35,860 nt of DNA from JALUZX01 sp964561605 (GTDB lineage Bacteria > Planctomycetota > UBA1135 > JALUZX01), in the NCBI GenBank assembly GCA_964561605.1, contig CAZLQD010000044.1, forward strand, positions 1 through 35,860, given 5' to 3'. The first letter of the stretch is position 1. Each line of letters opens with the position of its first letter. The position numbers and the translations under genes were made by a program. Under the pieces are notes generated by a model. The model was given only the letters and a program-made list of their open reading frames with translations. It searched no databases and was not told where the DNA came from. Of this stretch, positions 1-7,900 are shown piece after piece.

Positions 1-63
1 TTCAGCGAGGGACGGTTCGAAAAAACCACCGCATTCCCAGCGTCGCCCCCCTACACACGTCAG

Positions 64-116
64 CCCCTGCCGGCGGGGAAGACCGTTCGAAGAACGGGAT
101 TCCCCGACGTCAGGGG
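64..116. repeat. Long imperfect hairpin, copy 1
   Basis: The arms CCCCTGCCGGCGGGG (64-78) and CCCCGACGTCAGGGG (102-116) pair at 13 of 15 positions. Inside them, CCGTTC (83-88) and GAACGG (92-97) pair around a GAA triloop. The whole element is symmetric about position 90. It is preceded by GTCAG, as is copy 2 at 216-271. The strand of action is unknown because both strands can fold. Confidence 0.65.
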
Positions 117-215
117 AAGTATGGGGGGGCCCAGCTCGGGGACCCTGTTCAGTGGCACTATCCATGCTGTTGCCGCCCCCCTCCCGGAAGCCTCGGGCTT
201 CTCTTTCGTCGTCAG

Positions 216-271
216 CCCCTGCCGGCGGGTATGTGCGGCCCGAAGGGCCGCAACATGCCCGACGTCAGGGG
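216..271. repeat. Long imperfect hairpin, copy 2
   Basis: The outer arms are nearly identical to copy 1 (CCCCTGCCGGCGGG and CCCGACGTCAGGGG). The inner arms differ in sequence but still pair: TGCGGCCC with GGGCCGCA around the same GAA triloop at 242-244. One bulged A interrupts an otherwise nearly continuous stem. Conserved outer arms with a changed but still paired inner arm suggest selection for structure. Confidence 0.65.
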
Positions 272-388
272 GGTGGGTGGCAGTTCGGAGTGTTTTTTGT
301 GGCGCTTTCGTTGCTGGAGCCAATCCCCGGGTTCTCGACGTGGCGAGAGGTTGGTGGGCTGGTCTCAGGGGAGTTTGTTTCTTCTTCT

Positions 389-426
389 CTTTTCTTTCGA
401 AGAAGGGGATTTTTTGTTTTCTTTTC
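389..426 (+). terminator. Possible stem-loop plus T-rich tract
   Basis: A weak stem, CTTTC (394-398) with GAAGG (402-406), closes on GAA (399-401) and can extend through G-T pairs. It is followed by ATTTTTTGTTTTCTTTTC. The layout resembles an intrinsic terminator reading rightwards, but no plus-strand gene is visible upstream in the window. Confidence 0.3.
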
Positions 427-521
427 AGGGCGGGCGAAGCCGAGCCCTGGCGTCGGGGGCTGGGTTACGGTGCTGAGTGGTTGTTGTTTTTCCACCATAG
501 CCCTTTTCAAGTTGTTCCTCA

Positions 522-544
522 GGGGCCGGGCTGAGCCCGGCCCC
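522..544. other. GC-rich hairpin
   Basis: GGGGCCGGG (522-530) and CCCGGCCCC (536-544) form a perfect 9-bp stem with the 5-nt loop CTGAG. No T-run follows on either strand, so it is not a classic intrinsic terminator. Function unknown. Confidence 0.45.
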
Positions 545-642
545 GGTACGCCGAGCGAGCCGATTTTTTGAGCAGAAAGTAAACGGAGAGGCGCAACGTC
601 TCTTTTTGAAACGCCCTTGGAGCCCACCACCCCCGCCCAACC

Positions 643-658
643 GCCCGATTCGTCGGGC
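643..658. other. Short hairpin with TTCG loop
   Basis: GCCCGA and TCGGGC pair around TTCG, giving a compact 6-bp stem with a UUCG-type loop if transcribed rightwards. It is one of several hairpins in this gene-free kilobase. No function can be assigned. Confidence 0.35.
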
Positions 659-770
659 CTCCAGGTCGATGGGTCACGCTCTTTTCAGGGGGGATTTCAA
701 CGTGGGGGGCGTTCGATTCTGTCGTGATTAGTGACGCTTTCGATTCTGCTGCCACTCCCCGGACGTCCTC

Positions 771-793
771 GGTCCGGCCCAGGGGGCCGGACC
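771..793. other. Perfect 10-bp GC hairpin
   Basis: GGTCCGGCCC (771-780) and GGGCCGGACC (784-793) pair perfectly around AGG. The hairpin directly adjoins the tandem repeat that starts near 798. Confidence 0.45.
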
Positions 794-797
794 TCGG

Positions 798-1008
798 CCG
801 GCCGGGGCTAACGAAAAATATTTGTACTTCGCTCATGCCCGAGCCGGCCGGGGCTGACGGGAAAATAGATGCCCTTTGGGCCGTGACGAGGACGCTCGGG
901 GTTGACGAAGGGGAAGTATGCTTCGCTCATGGCCGACACGCTCGGGGCTGACGAAAGAAAATTTGTGCTTCGCCCATGAACGAGAGGGCCGGGGCTTGGG
1001 TATGTCGA
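798..1008. repeat. Degenerate 46-49 bp tandem repeat, four units plus a partial
   Basis: Units begin at about 798, 844, 893, 939 and 985 with C(C/G)G-CCGGGGCT or CGCTCGGGGCT. Each runs through a GACGAA-type block, an A/T-rich block and, in units 1, 3 and 4, a CTTCGCTCATG-like block. Unit 2 has diverged and carries a GCCC-TTT-GGGC hairpin instead. The period is not a multiple of three, so this is not a repeated peptide. Read on the minus strand, units contain GTCAGCCCC, which also precedes the hairpins at 64 and 216, so the elements may be related. Confidence 0.6.
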
Positions 1009-1012
1009 TCTC

Positions 1013-1693
1013 TCAGTTCCCGCCCAGGATTCCCGCCTTCTTCCATGCCTGGAGGGCCTTGTCCATGCCCCGGGCCAGAGCCCGGCCAAGGGCCCGAACC
1101 ACGCCGGCGGCGCTCTTTTCTTCCACAGGTTCACGCTCCTCCACGATCCCCCTCCACGAGTGGACCCTCCCCCCGGCGGCCCTTCCGGACAACTCGAGTT
1201 CCATTCGAACCCGCCCCCATATCCCCTTGGGGGTATCTTCCTCCTCCAAGGCCAGGAGGACCGCCGAAAGGGTCAGTCCCTCCCTCCCCGGTAGAAAGGC
1301 GGCGGCCGTCGTGACCCTTGAGAAGAGCCCCGTCCCCCTGGCCCAGGCGGCCAGGGCCTGACGGACCACTTCCGGAGCCGGCAGGGCCCACCGGTGGTTG
1401 ACCCAGGGTTCCACCTCCATCTCGGAAACCTTGGCCCACAGGCGATCCCCCCGGAAGAGCCCCCGCCCCTCTACTGGGAGGACCAGAAGGACCGGCCCCC
1501 CCACGGCCCTTCCCTCCCCCCCCGGTCCCCCGGCCCGGCCTGGAAGGGGAAGGAGATAGAGGTGCTCCCTCGGAACGGAGGCCTGGGAACAGGACCCCCA
1601 AAAGAGAGTTCCCAGGGCCAAGACAGCCATGGAAAGGACAGAAAGCCCCCCACCACCGGGGAAAGTTTCTCTCTCAAAGCTTCGAACACTCAT
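1013..1693 (-). CDS. PqiC/ABC_trans_aux-like lipoprotein of the Mla transporter
   Basis: This 226-aa protein has an N-terminal hydrophobic stretch ending in FWGSC, read as a signal peptide with a non-canonical lipobox. The rest resembles the ABC-type transport auxiliary lipoprotein family (PqiC, LetC-like). It has a YLLPLP start to the mature domain, a strand like VLLVLPVEGRGLFRG, and a segment resembling LWAKVSEMEVEPWVNHRW before a helical half. In the family such proteins are anchored in the outer membrane and contact the MCE component. The ATG overlaps the mlaD stop (ATGA, 1690-1693), so it is the last gene of the operon. Family assignment rests on overall pattern and context. Confidence 0.75.
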   Translation of the reverse strand: MSVRSFERETFPGGGGLSVLSMAVLALGTLFWGSCSQASVPREHLYLLPLPGRAGGPGGEGRAVGGPVLLVLPVEGRGLFRGDRLWAKVSEMEVEPWVNHRWALPAPEVVRQALAAWARGTGLFSRVTTAAAFLPGREGLTLSAVLLALEEEDTPKGIWGRVRMELELSGRAAGGRVHSWRGIVEEREPVEEKSAAGVVRALGRALARGMDKALQAWKKAGILGGN

Positions 1694-2721
1694 CTTCCCG
1701 TCCCCTTTCTCCCCCTGTTCCCCATGACTCTCTCCTCCCTCGTCTTTCCCCAGATCAGGGCGTCGGGGGCCCGCTCAAGCATGGAGGCGAGCCTGGCAAC
1801 GGCCTCGGCCGCGGCGGCGAGCCTGTCCGCCAATGGCCGGAGATCGTATTCACCCTGCCGCAATGCCTCCCCGGTCCGGGCCAGGAAACTCCGGGTCTCC
1901 CCAAGAGTTGCCTCCAGGGCGGAGGCGGCCCTGGAGGCCTTCACCAGGAGGTCCCTGAGGTCCTTTCCTTCCAGGAACCTCCGCCCAGAGGCCATGGTCT
2001 TCTTCGCCTCGGCGAGAGCGGCCTCGGTCTCCCCTGAAACACGGGAGAAGTCCTTCTCCAGCCGGTCCAGGCCCCGGGTCAGCCGCTCCGCCGCGGACCG
2101 CAGGACATCCAGGGTCTTTCGCCCGTCCCTGTCCATCCGGTCCACCAGGGGAGGAAGCCTTCGGGAGAGCTCGTCCAGGTGGACCAGCATGTCCCGGAAA
2201 CGGATCCGCGTATCCGGCCCCAGGAGTTCGTTCACCGCCGCCGACGCCTTCTCCAGGTTCTTCAATGTGGCCGAGAGGTCCTTGAGGATCTCCGGGAGGG
2301 TCTTCATCACCTCCGACCCCCAGGATGTTCCCGCCGGGATGATCCCTCCACCGGGAAGTTCCGGGGCCCCTTCCTTCCAGCCCTCCAGTTCCACCGTGGC
2401 CAACCCGGTGAGGGGATTCCGCTCCAGTGAGGCTTTTGTGACCCCTTCCTGGACCTTGGCGAGGCTCGGGTCCACCTGGATCTCCACGACCGTGGTGTCG
2501 CCGTCCAGGCGCATGCCCGTGACCGTCCCGATGGGAACTCCGTGGTAGTTGACCCTCGAACCCCGGGCCAACCCCTTGACGGTCTCTTTGAAACGGATGG
2601 TGTAGCGCCTCGTGGGCTTGAGCACGGCCCTTCCGATGAAGAACCCGAAGAACCCCACGAAGAGAAAGGCGCTCACCAAGAGGAAGATTCCAACTTTGAA
2701 CCTGTCGGTCTGGAGGGCCAT
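1690..2721 (-). CDS. mlaD: MCE-domain protein MlaD (lipid transport substrate-binding subunit)
   Basis: The 343-aa protein has one N-terminal membrane segment (about residues 10-33) followed by an MCE domain (about 38-118) with the expected VKGLARGSRVNYHGVPIG pattern. A long helical C-terminal region (about 140-330) is rich in Leu, Ala, Glu and Arg. In the Mla family the MCE domain forms hexameric rings in the periplasm, and long C-terminal helices can form a tube, as in PqiB or LetB-like proteins. At 343 aa it is longer than E. coli MlaD (~180 aa), so that extension is notable. AGGTGA lies upstream of the ATG, and only 3 nt separate it from mlaF. Confidence 0.9.
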   Translation of the reverse strand: MALQTDRFKVGIFLLVSAFLFVGFFGFFIGRAVLKPTRRYTIRFKETVKGLARGSRVNYHGVPIGTVTGMRLDGDTTVVEIQVDPSLAKVQEGVTKASLERNPLTGLATVELEGWKEGAPELPGGGIIPAGTSWGSEVMKTLPEILKDLSATLKNLEKASAAVNELLGPDTRIRFRDMLVHLDELSRRLPPLVDRMDRDGRKTLDVLRSAAERLTRGLDRLEKDFSRVSGETEAALAEAKKTMASGRRFLEGKDLRDLLVKASRAASALEATLGETRSFLARTGEALRQGEYDLRPLADRLAAAAEAVARLASMLERAPDALIWGKTREERVMGNRGRKGTGR

Positions 2722-2724
2722 GGG

Positions 2725-3567
2725 TCACCTTAGGAGGTATTTCGTGAAGTCCACCCCCTCCCCGGCCGCTTCCTCGATGGAGCGCCGGATGAAGGCCTGG
2801 ACCTCGGGGTTGCGGCTTTCCTGGATCTCTTCCTTCGTGCCAAGCGCCAGGACCCGCCCGTCCTTGAGCATGGCGATCCTGTCGGCGATGGTGAAGGCCG
2901 AGGCCAGGTCGTGGGTCACCACCACCATGGTGATGCGGAAGACGTGATTGAGTTTCAGTATCAGGTTGTCCAGCTCGGCCGACATGATCGGATCCAACCC
3001 GGAGGTGGGCTCGTCGAAGAAGAGGATCTCCGGGTCCAGGGCCATGGCCCTGGCCACGGCGGCCCGCTTGCGCATCCCCCCCGACAGGTCCCCGGGCAGG
3101 AGATGGGCCGCGTGGAGGAGGCCGACCATGTCCAGCTTTACCCTCGCCAGGGTAACCGCCAGGGAGGAGGAAAGCCCCGTGGACTCCCGGATCGGAAGCA
3201 TTACGTTCTCCAGGACCGTCATGGAATTGATCAGGGCACCACCTTGGAAGGACATGCCCATCCTTCGGCGAAGGAGGTTCAATTCGTCCTCCGGCAGGAG
3301 ATAGATGTCCCTCCCGTCTATGTAGACCGTTCCCAGGTCGGGAGGAAGGAGTCCGCAGACGTGCTTCAGCAGGGTGGTCTTCCCGCACCCGGAAGGCCCC
3401 ATGACCACGAATATTTCGCCCCGGCGGATTCCAAGATCGATGTCCCTGAGGACCCGCTTTCCTTCGAAGTGCATGGAAAGGGCCACCACCCTCAAGTGGT
3501 CCCCGTCTCCGGCCCCGCCGGGAGGGGACTGGAGGAAGGTCCTCCTTCTCCTGCGGAAAATCCCCAT
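2725..3567 (-). CDS. mlaF: Mla-type ABC transporter ATPase MlaF
   Basis: The 280-aa cytoplasmic ATPase carries Walker A GPSGCGKTT (57-65), Q-loop FQGG (107-110), signature LSGGM (161-165), Walker B ILFFDEP (181-187) and an H-loop histidine in VVVTHD (about 219). The LSGGMRKRAAVARA form and the MGMSFQGGALINSMTV block are typical of MlaF/YrbF ATPases. It should energise lipid movement between the membranes with MlaE and MlaD. It starts 3 nt after the mlaE stop, within the operon. The Arg-rich N-terminal ~25 residues precede the ABC fold and may be an extension. Confidence 0.93.
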   Translation of the reverse strand: MGIFRRRRRTFLQSPPGGAGDGDHLRVVALSMHFEGKRVLRDIDLGIRRGEIFVVMGPSGCGKTTLLKHVCGLLPPDLGTVYIDGRDIYLLPEDELNLLRRRMGMSFQGGALINSMTVLENVMLPIRESTGLSSSLAVTLARVKLDMVGLLHAAHLLPGDLSGGMRKRAAVARAMALDPEILFFDEPTSGLDPIMSAELDNLILKLNHVFRITMVVVTHDLASAFTIADRIAMLKDGRVLALGTKEEIQESRNPEVQAFIRRSIEEAAGEGVDFTKYLLR

Positions 3568-3570
3568 GGA

Positions 3571-4722
3571 TCAAAGCATCCTGAAGAGGGCCACGAAGAA
3601 CGCGTCGAACACGATCACGAGAAAGATGGAAAGGACAACCGAGAAGGTCGTCGCCCTGGCCACCCCGATGGATCCGCCCTGGACGCCGAGCCCCAGGGCG
3701 CACCCCACCTGCCCCACCAGGGACCCGAAGACGGCGCACTTGAACACGCCTTCGAGTATATCGTACTGGGTGATCGCCGCCTGGGTGTGGTCCAGGTAGA
3801 CCCCCCAGGGGAGGCCCAGGGCCACCACGGCGAAGAGAAGCCCCCCGAGGATCGCGCAGAGATTGAAGATCACCCCCAGGCAGGGAGTGGAGACCGCCAG
3901 GGCAACGATCTTGGGAAGGACCAGGAACCTGACAGGGTGGATGCCCATCTGCCTGAGGGCGTCCACCTCCTCCGAGACGACCATCGTTCCAATCTCGGCG
4001 GCGATGGAGGAGCCCGACCGGGCCGCCACAAGGATGGCCGTCATGAGCGGGCCGATCTCCCTGGTGATGGAGATCCCCACCATGTCCGCCACGTACACCT
4101 CGGCCCCGAAAGCCCTGAGGGAACCTGCCGTCTGCATGACCAGGATGAGGCCCATCAGGAAACCAATCAGGAAGACCAGGGGAACCGCTCCGGCCCCCAC
4201 GGCGGAAATCTCCTCCACCACCCGGTCCCAGCGGATCCTCTCCCCTTTGAAGGGGCGGACCACCACGCCCCAGAAGGTCTCCACCGTCACGTAGAACCAG
4301 AGCTTCAAGGCTTCCAGGCCCGGCACGGCGAGGCCGCCCAGGTAGGAGAGAAAGCCCTCCCTGGGGGGCTTCCCCGAACCGGCCCGGACCAGCCGTTCCA
4401 GGGAGACCAGGGAGAAGTAGTCCAGGATCTCCGGCGGCACCCGGGCGAAACGGACCTGTTTCCCCATCTCCTCCCCCAGGAAGACCGCCCGGACCAGGAC
4501 GGAGAGGCCGGCGGAGTCGAAGTTCTCCACCCTTCCAAGATCCAGGACCACCCGGTCTCCTTCCCGGGAGAAGAGGTCCTCCAGGCGGCGGAGGAAGTCC
4601 TCCGCCCCGGCCGTGTCCAGAACGGGCGGAGCCTGCAAGGTCCACACCCCCCCGGCCTGGAAGGGCATCTCCCCTCCCGCAGCATCTCCGGACGTTTCCA
4701 GGCTGGGATCCCTGGGAATCAT
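3571..4722 (-). CDS. mlaE: MlaE-family permease with N-terminal STAS domain
   Basis: The first ~115 residues form a STAS domain (VVLDLGRVENFDSAGLSVLV is its core), the domain that is a separate MlaB protein in E. coli. The rest is a MlaE permease with about five membrane segments and the signature TREIGPLMTAILVAARSGSS. Fusion explains the absence of a separate mlaB. I chose the ATG at 4722 because AGGGAGGAG lies 9 nt upstream, giving 383 aa. An in-frame GTG at 4794 (407 aa) and ATGs at 4767/4764 are alternatives with weaker or no ribosome sites. This is the first gene of the operon mlaE-F-D-auxiliary lipoprotein; no MlaC homologue is nearby. Confidence 0.9.
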   Translation of the reverse strand: MIPRDPSLETSGDAAGGEMPFQAGGVWTLQAPPVLDTAGAEDFLRRLEDLFSREGDRVVLDLGRVENFDSAGLSVLVRAVFLGEEMGKQVRFARVPPEILDYFSLVSLERLVRAGSGKPPREGFLSYLGGLAVPGLEALKLWFYVTVETFWGVVVRPFKGERIRWDRVVEEISAVGAGAVPLVFLIGFLMGLILVMQTAGSLRAFGAEVYVADMVGISITREIGPLMTAILVAARSGSSIAAEIGTMVVSEEVDALRQMGIHPVRFLVLPKIVALAVSTPCLGVIFNLCAILGGLLFAVVALGLPWGVYLDHTQAAITQYDILEGVFKCAVFGSLVGQVGCALGLGVQGGSIGVARATTFSVVLSIFLVIVFDAFFVALFRML

Positions 4723-4955
4723 CCGATCGTGCTCCTCCCTGGCTGGCCGCGCATGGGGGTCCATCATAGGGGGCACCGCCCCGGACAGGAACACGGAAAC
4801 CCTTTCCCGGCGGCCTGTCCCGTCGAGAGGACTTCCTTTATCATCCTGTTTTCTTCCTTCAGGACCTCTCTTCCGGCACGGCCTTTGCCTCGCCCGTAAC
4901 CCAGAGGAGGGAGGGAGAGAAAGAGCCTGGTGTCAGAAATCGACGAGGAGATTCC

Positions 4956-7900
4956 ATGCGACCTGTTCCTTTCCTTCTTCTCCTTTCTCTTTTCCTGGTC
5001 CCCCCGGTCCTCCTTTCCTGCGCCGGCCCCGGAAAGACCCCACCCTCCCCCGCCGACCCCCAGGCGGCCCGGGTCCTCCGGCTCCTGGACCAGGGACGCC
5101 TGGAAGAGGCCCGCAAACAGGTGGAAGAACTCCTCCAGGCCCGGAAGGACTCCCCCTCCTTGTGGGCATTGAAAGGAAAGATCTGTTACCGGATCGCAAC
5201 GAGGCGGCAGAAGGCCGGCCTGGGTGGAGGCTTCTTCGAAGCCGTCCAGGCCCTGGAAAAGGCCTGCACCCTGGGAAGCAGGGACCCCGAGACGAGGATC
5301 CTCCTGGCCAGGATCCTCCTGGAGAACGGAAGGCCGGAGGAGGCCCTTCCCAAGGCCGAGGAGGCCCTCGACCTGGCCCGAACCCGGGAAGAGAAGGGGC
5401 GGGCCTACCTGGCGGCGGGCCGGGCGGCCAACACCATCATGGCCGGCCTGATCAGGAAGAAGGCCTCGAAGGAGGAGATCGCCGCCGCAGAGAAGAAGGC
5501 CCTGGAATATCTTCAGAAGGGATTGGCCATCCTTCCCGACGACCCCCAGGGATGGATCTACCTGGCCAACACCTACGCCTGGGCCGGCCGGGAGGCCAAG
5601 GAACTCCAGGTCCTCCAGCAGGCCCTGGCCCGCCTCCCCCGGTCGGAGGAGCTCCACAGCTACTTCCAGGACAGGCTCATCCAGCTCGGCCGCCAGGAAG
5701 AGGCCGTGGGTTTCCTGGCCCGCATGGTGAGGGAAGACCCCCGAAACGCCGTGGCCTGGTGGTACCTGGGAAGAGCCCGTGTGGCCCTGGCGGAGTCCCT
5801 CAGGGAGAAGGCCCAGGACGAGGCGGCCCTGGAGGCCTACGACCAGGCCGTGCAGGCCTTCCGCGAGGCCTCCCGGTTGAAGCCCGCCTTCACCTCTTCC
5901 TCCAACCAGAGCATCGCCATGGCCCTCCTGGGGAAGGGCTGGCTCCTCTACCAGAAAGGCGCCTTTCCCGAGGCCATGGACGCCCTGGACCTGGCATGGA
6001 AGGCCTGGCCAGGCATCTTCGACAAGAGGGACCGCTTCGGCGTCTCCTACCTCTCCGCCGTGGAAGCCCTGGGAAGGATACTCCTCGGCGGCAACCGGGG
6101 TTTCCTCTCCCCCGGATCGGGCCGGGTGGTCAATCCCCTGGACCCGGAGAAGAGCCTCAGGCTCGCCGTGAAGCTCTACCGCACCCTCATCGCCCGCCAC
6201 AAGGACAAGAAGGAGTATCTCGGCTGGTGGTACAACAACCTGGGCCTGGCCCTGAGGGACCTTGGCAGCCTCCTGGCCCGCAAGGCGGGCCGCAGGAGGG
6301 ACAGGACCCCTCCCCCCGAAGCCAGGAAGTGCTGGGAGGAGTCCTACCGGGCCTACTCCAAGGCGGTGGAGTTCTTTCCCGAGGATCCGAGGATCCTTAA
6401 CGATTGCGCCCTCATCCAGGTCTACCACCTGGGGAAGGACCTGGACCGGGCGGAGAAACTCTTCAGGAAGGCCATCCGCCTGGGAACGGCGGCCCTGGAG
6501 GAGAAGAAAAAGGCGAACACCCTCACCGTAAAGGAGATGAAATTCCTCGAAGAGGCCGTTGGGGACGCCTGGCAGAACCTGGGACTCCTGTACGAACGCT
6601 ACAGGAAGGACCCGGCCAAGGCCCTTTCCTTCTACAGGAAGGCCCTGGCCTACTATCCTTACACACAGCGCTCCGCCGCCCGGGCCGCCAGGCGCCTCGA
6701 GAAGGCCCTGGAGAAGAAGGCCGTCCCCGCCTCGGGAGACAAGGGCGGGGGCAAGGAACCGGCCTGGTATCCCCTGGCGCTCCAGGCGCCGGGCGGAACG
6801 GGAGACGACACCGCCCTGGAGAAGGCGGAGGCCATGTTGAAGCAGGCCGCTTCCGCCCCGCCCGAAGAGGCCAAGAGCATCTACGCCGACGCAGCCTACA
6901 CCCTGGGGAAACTGGCCAAGCGCATGAACAGCGCCCGGGCCTACCTCCTCCTGGCCCGGGCCTACCGGGGCCTGGCGGAGGCGGAGAAGAAATGTTCACG
7001 CCCCAGCGGAATCACCATCCAGGGCAACCTCGACGAAGCGGCCAGGAACCTGAAGAAGGCCGTCTCCCTGGACCCCGAGAACCTGGACGCCCTGGTCCTA
7101 CTGATCACGGTGGAACTGGAACGGGGGGCCGTGGAGGGGGCGGCGGCGGCCGGCCGCAAGACTGCGGCACTCCTGGAGAAGGCCCGCTCCTCCCTCCCGC
7201 CGGAGAAGTTCTTCAAGGCCGCAGCCATGGCGGGACACGCCCTCTACTTCGACTTCGCCAAGAAGAAGGCCGCCGGCGCGACCCCGCCCCCCGGTGAGGA
7301 CGCGACGGCGCAGAAGCTCCTGGAGAAGGTCCTGGAAGAAGGGAAGAAGAACGGCGGCCGGGTCCCTGGAGTCCCTTCCCCCCAGGTGGCCGCCGCCGAC
7401 CTGGGCAACCTCCTCCTGTGGAAGGGCGACAAGAAGGGCGCCGCCCGGGTCCTGGGGGAGTGGCTCGCCGCGGCGGGAGAGGACACCCAGGTCCTCACGG
7501 CCCTCCTCAACGCCGCCAGGAACGGGGCCGCCGCCGAGGCGGTCCAGGCCCTGAAGCCCCTCCTCGCCGCCCGGCCCAAGGATCCTCTCCTCCTTTGGTA
7601 CCAGGGGGCCTATCTCTGCGAAGCCGGCGACCAGGCCAGGCGCATCGGGAACTATGAGGAGGCCGAGAAGGACTACCTGGCCGCCGTGAAGGCATCCAGG
7701 GCCGCGGCCCGTCTCCGCTCCACCTACGCCGCCTCGGCCCAGCAATACATCGTCCGCGCCCTCTCCGGGTTGGGGTATACGGCCCGGGCCAAAAAGGACA
7801 CGGACAAGGCGGCCGACTGGTTCCTCCAGGCTCTCAAGGAGAACCCGGCCCTCAAGGACACCCGGGACGCCCTCCAGCAGACCCCCGCCATGGGGATTCT

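Larger units (their letters stand above)
1..1012. other. Gene-free, structure-rich intergenic region
   Basis: No open frame here looks like a real gene: the candidates are low-complexity, overlap each other and lack ribosome sites. The region instead holds two related long hairpins (64-116, 216-271), a stem-loop followed by a T-rich tract (about 389-426), GC-rich hairpins at 522-544, 643-658 and 771-793, and a degenerate tandem repeat (798-1008). Base composition is unusual, with long T/C-rich stretches around 370-430. It lies immediately beyond the 3' end of the minus-strand mla operon. It may hold non-coding RNA or repeat elements; nothing in the sequence proves transcription. Confidence 0.6.

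Noticed and set aside
64..271. Integron attC sites
   Set aside because: The hairpins have attC-like length, but the R' GTTRRRY and R'' RYYYAAC core sites are absent and no gene cassettes or integrase accompany them.
121..571. Plus-strand frames of 137-139 codons at the left edge
   Set aside because: They overlap each other in different frames, run through hairpins and T-rich tracts, and have no recognisable domain or ribosome site.
798..1008. CRISPR array
   Set aside because: The units are contiguous and degenerate with no constant repeat alternating with unique spacers, and no cas genes are present.
808..1134. Small minus-strand proteins starting at the recurring ATGAGCGAAG of the tandem repeat
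   Set aside because: The 46-49 bp period changes frame each unit, no ribosome sites recur, and the predicted peptides are unlike genes.
1850..4645. A very long minus-strand open frame and similar plus-strand frames (2911-4899, 4613-6400) across the mla operon
   Set aside because: They are Gly/Pro/Arg-rich shadows of genes with clear Walker, MCE and permease motifs in the other frame, as expected in GC-rich DNA where stop codons are rare.
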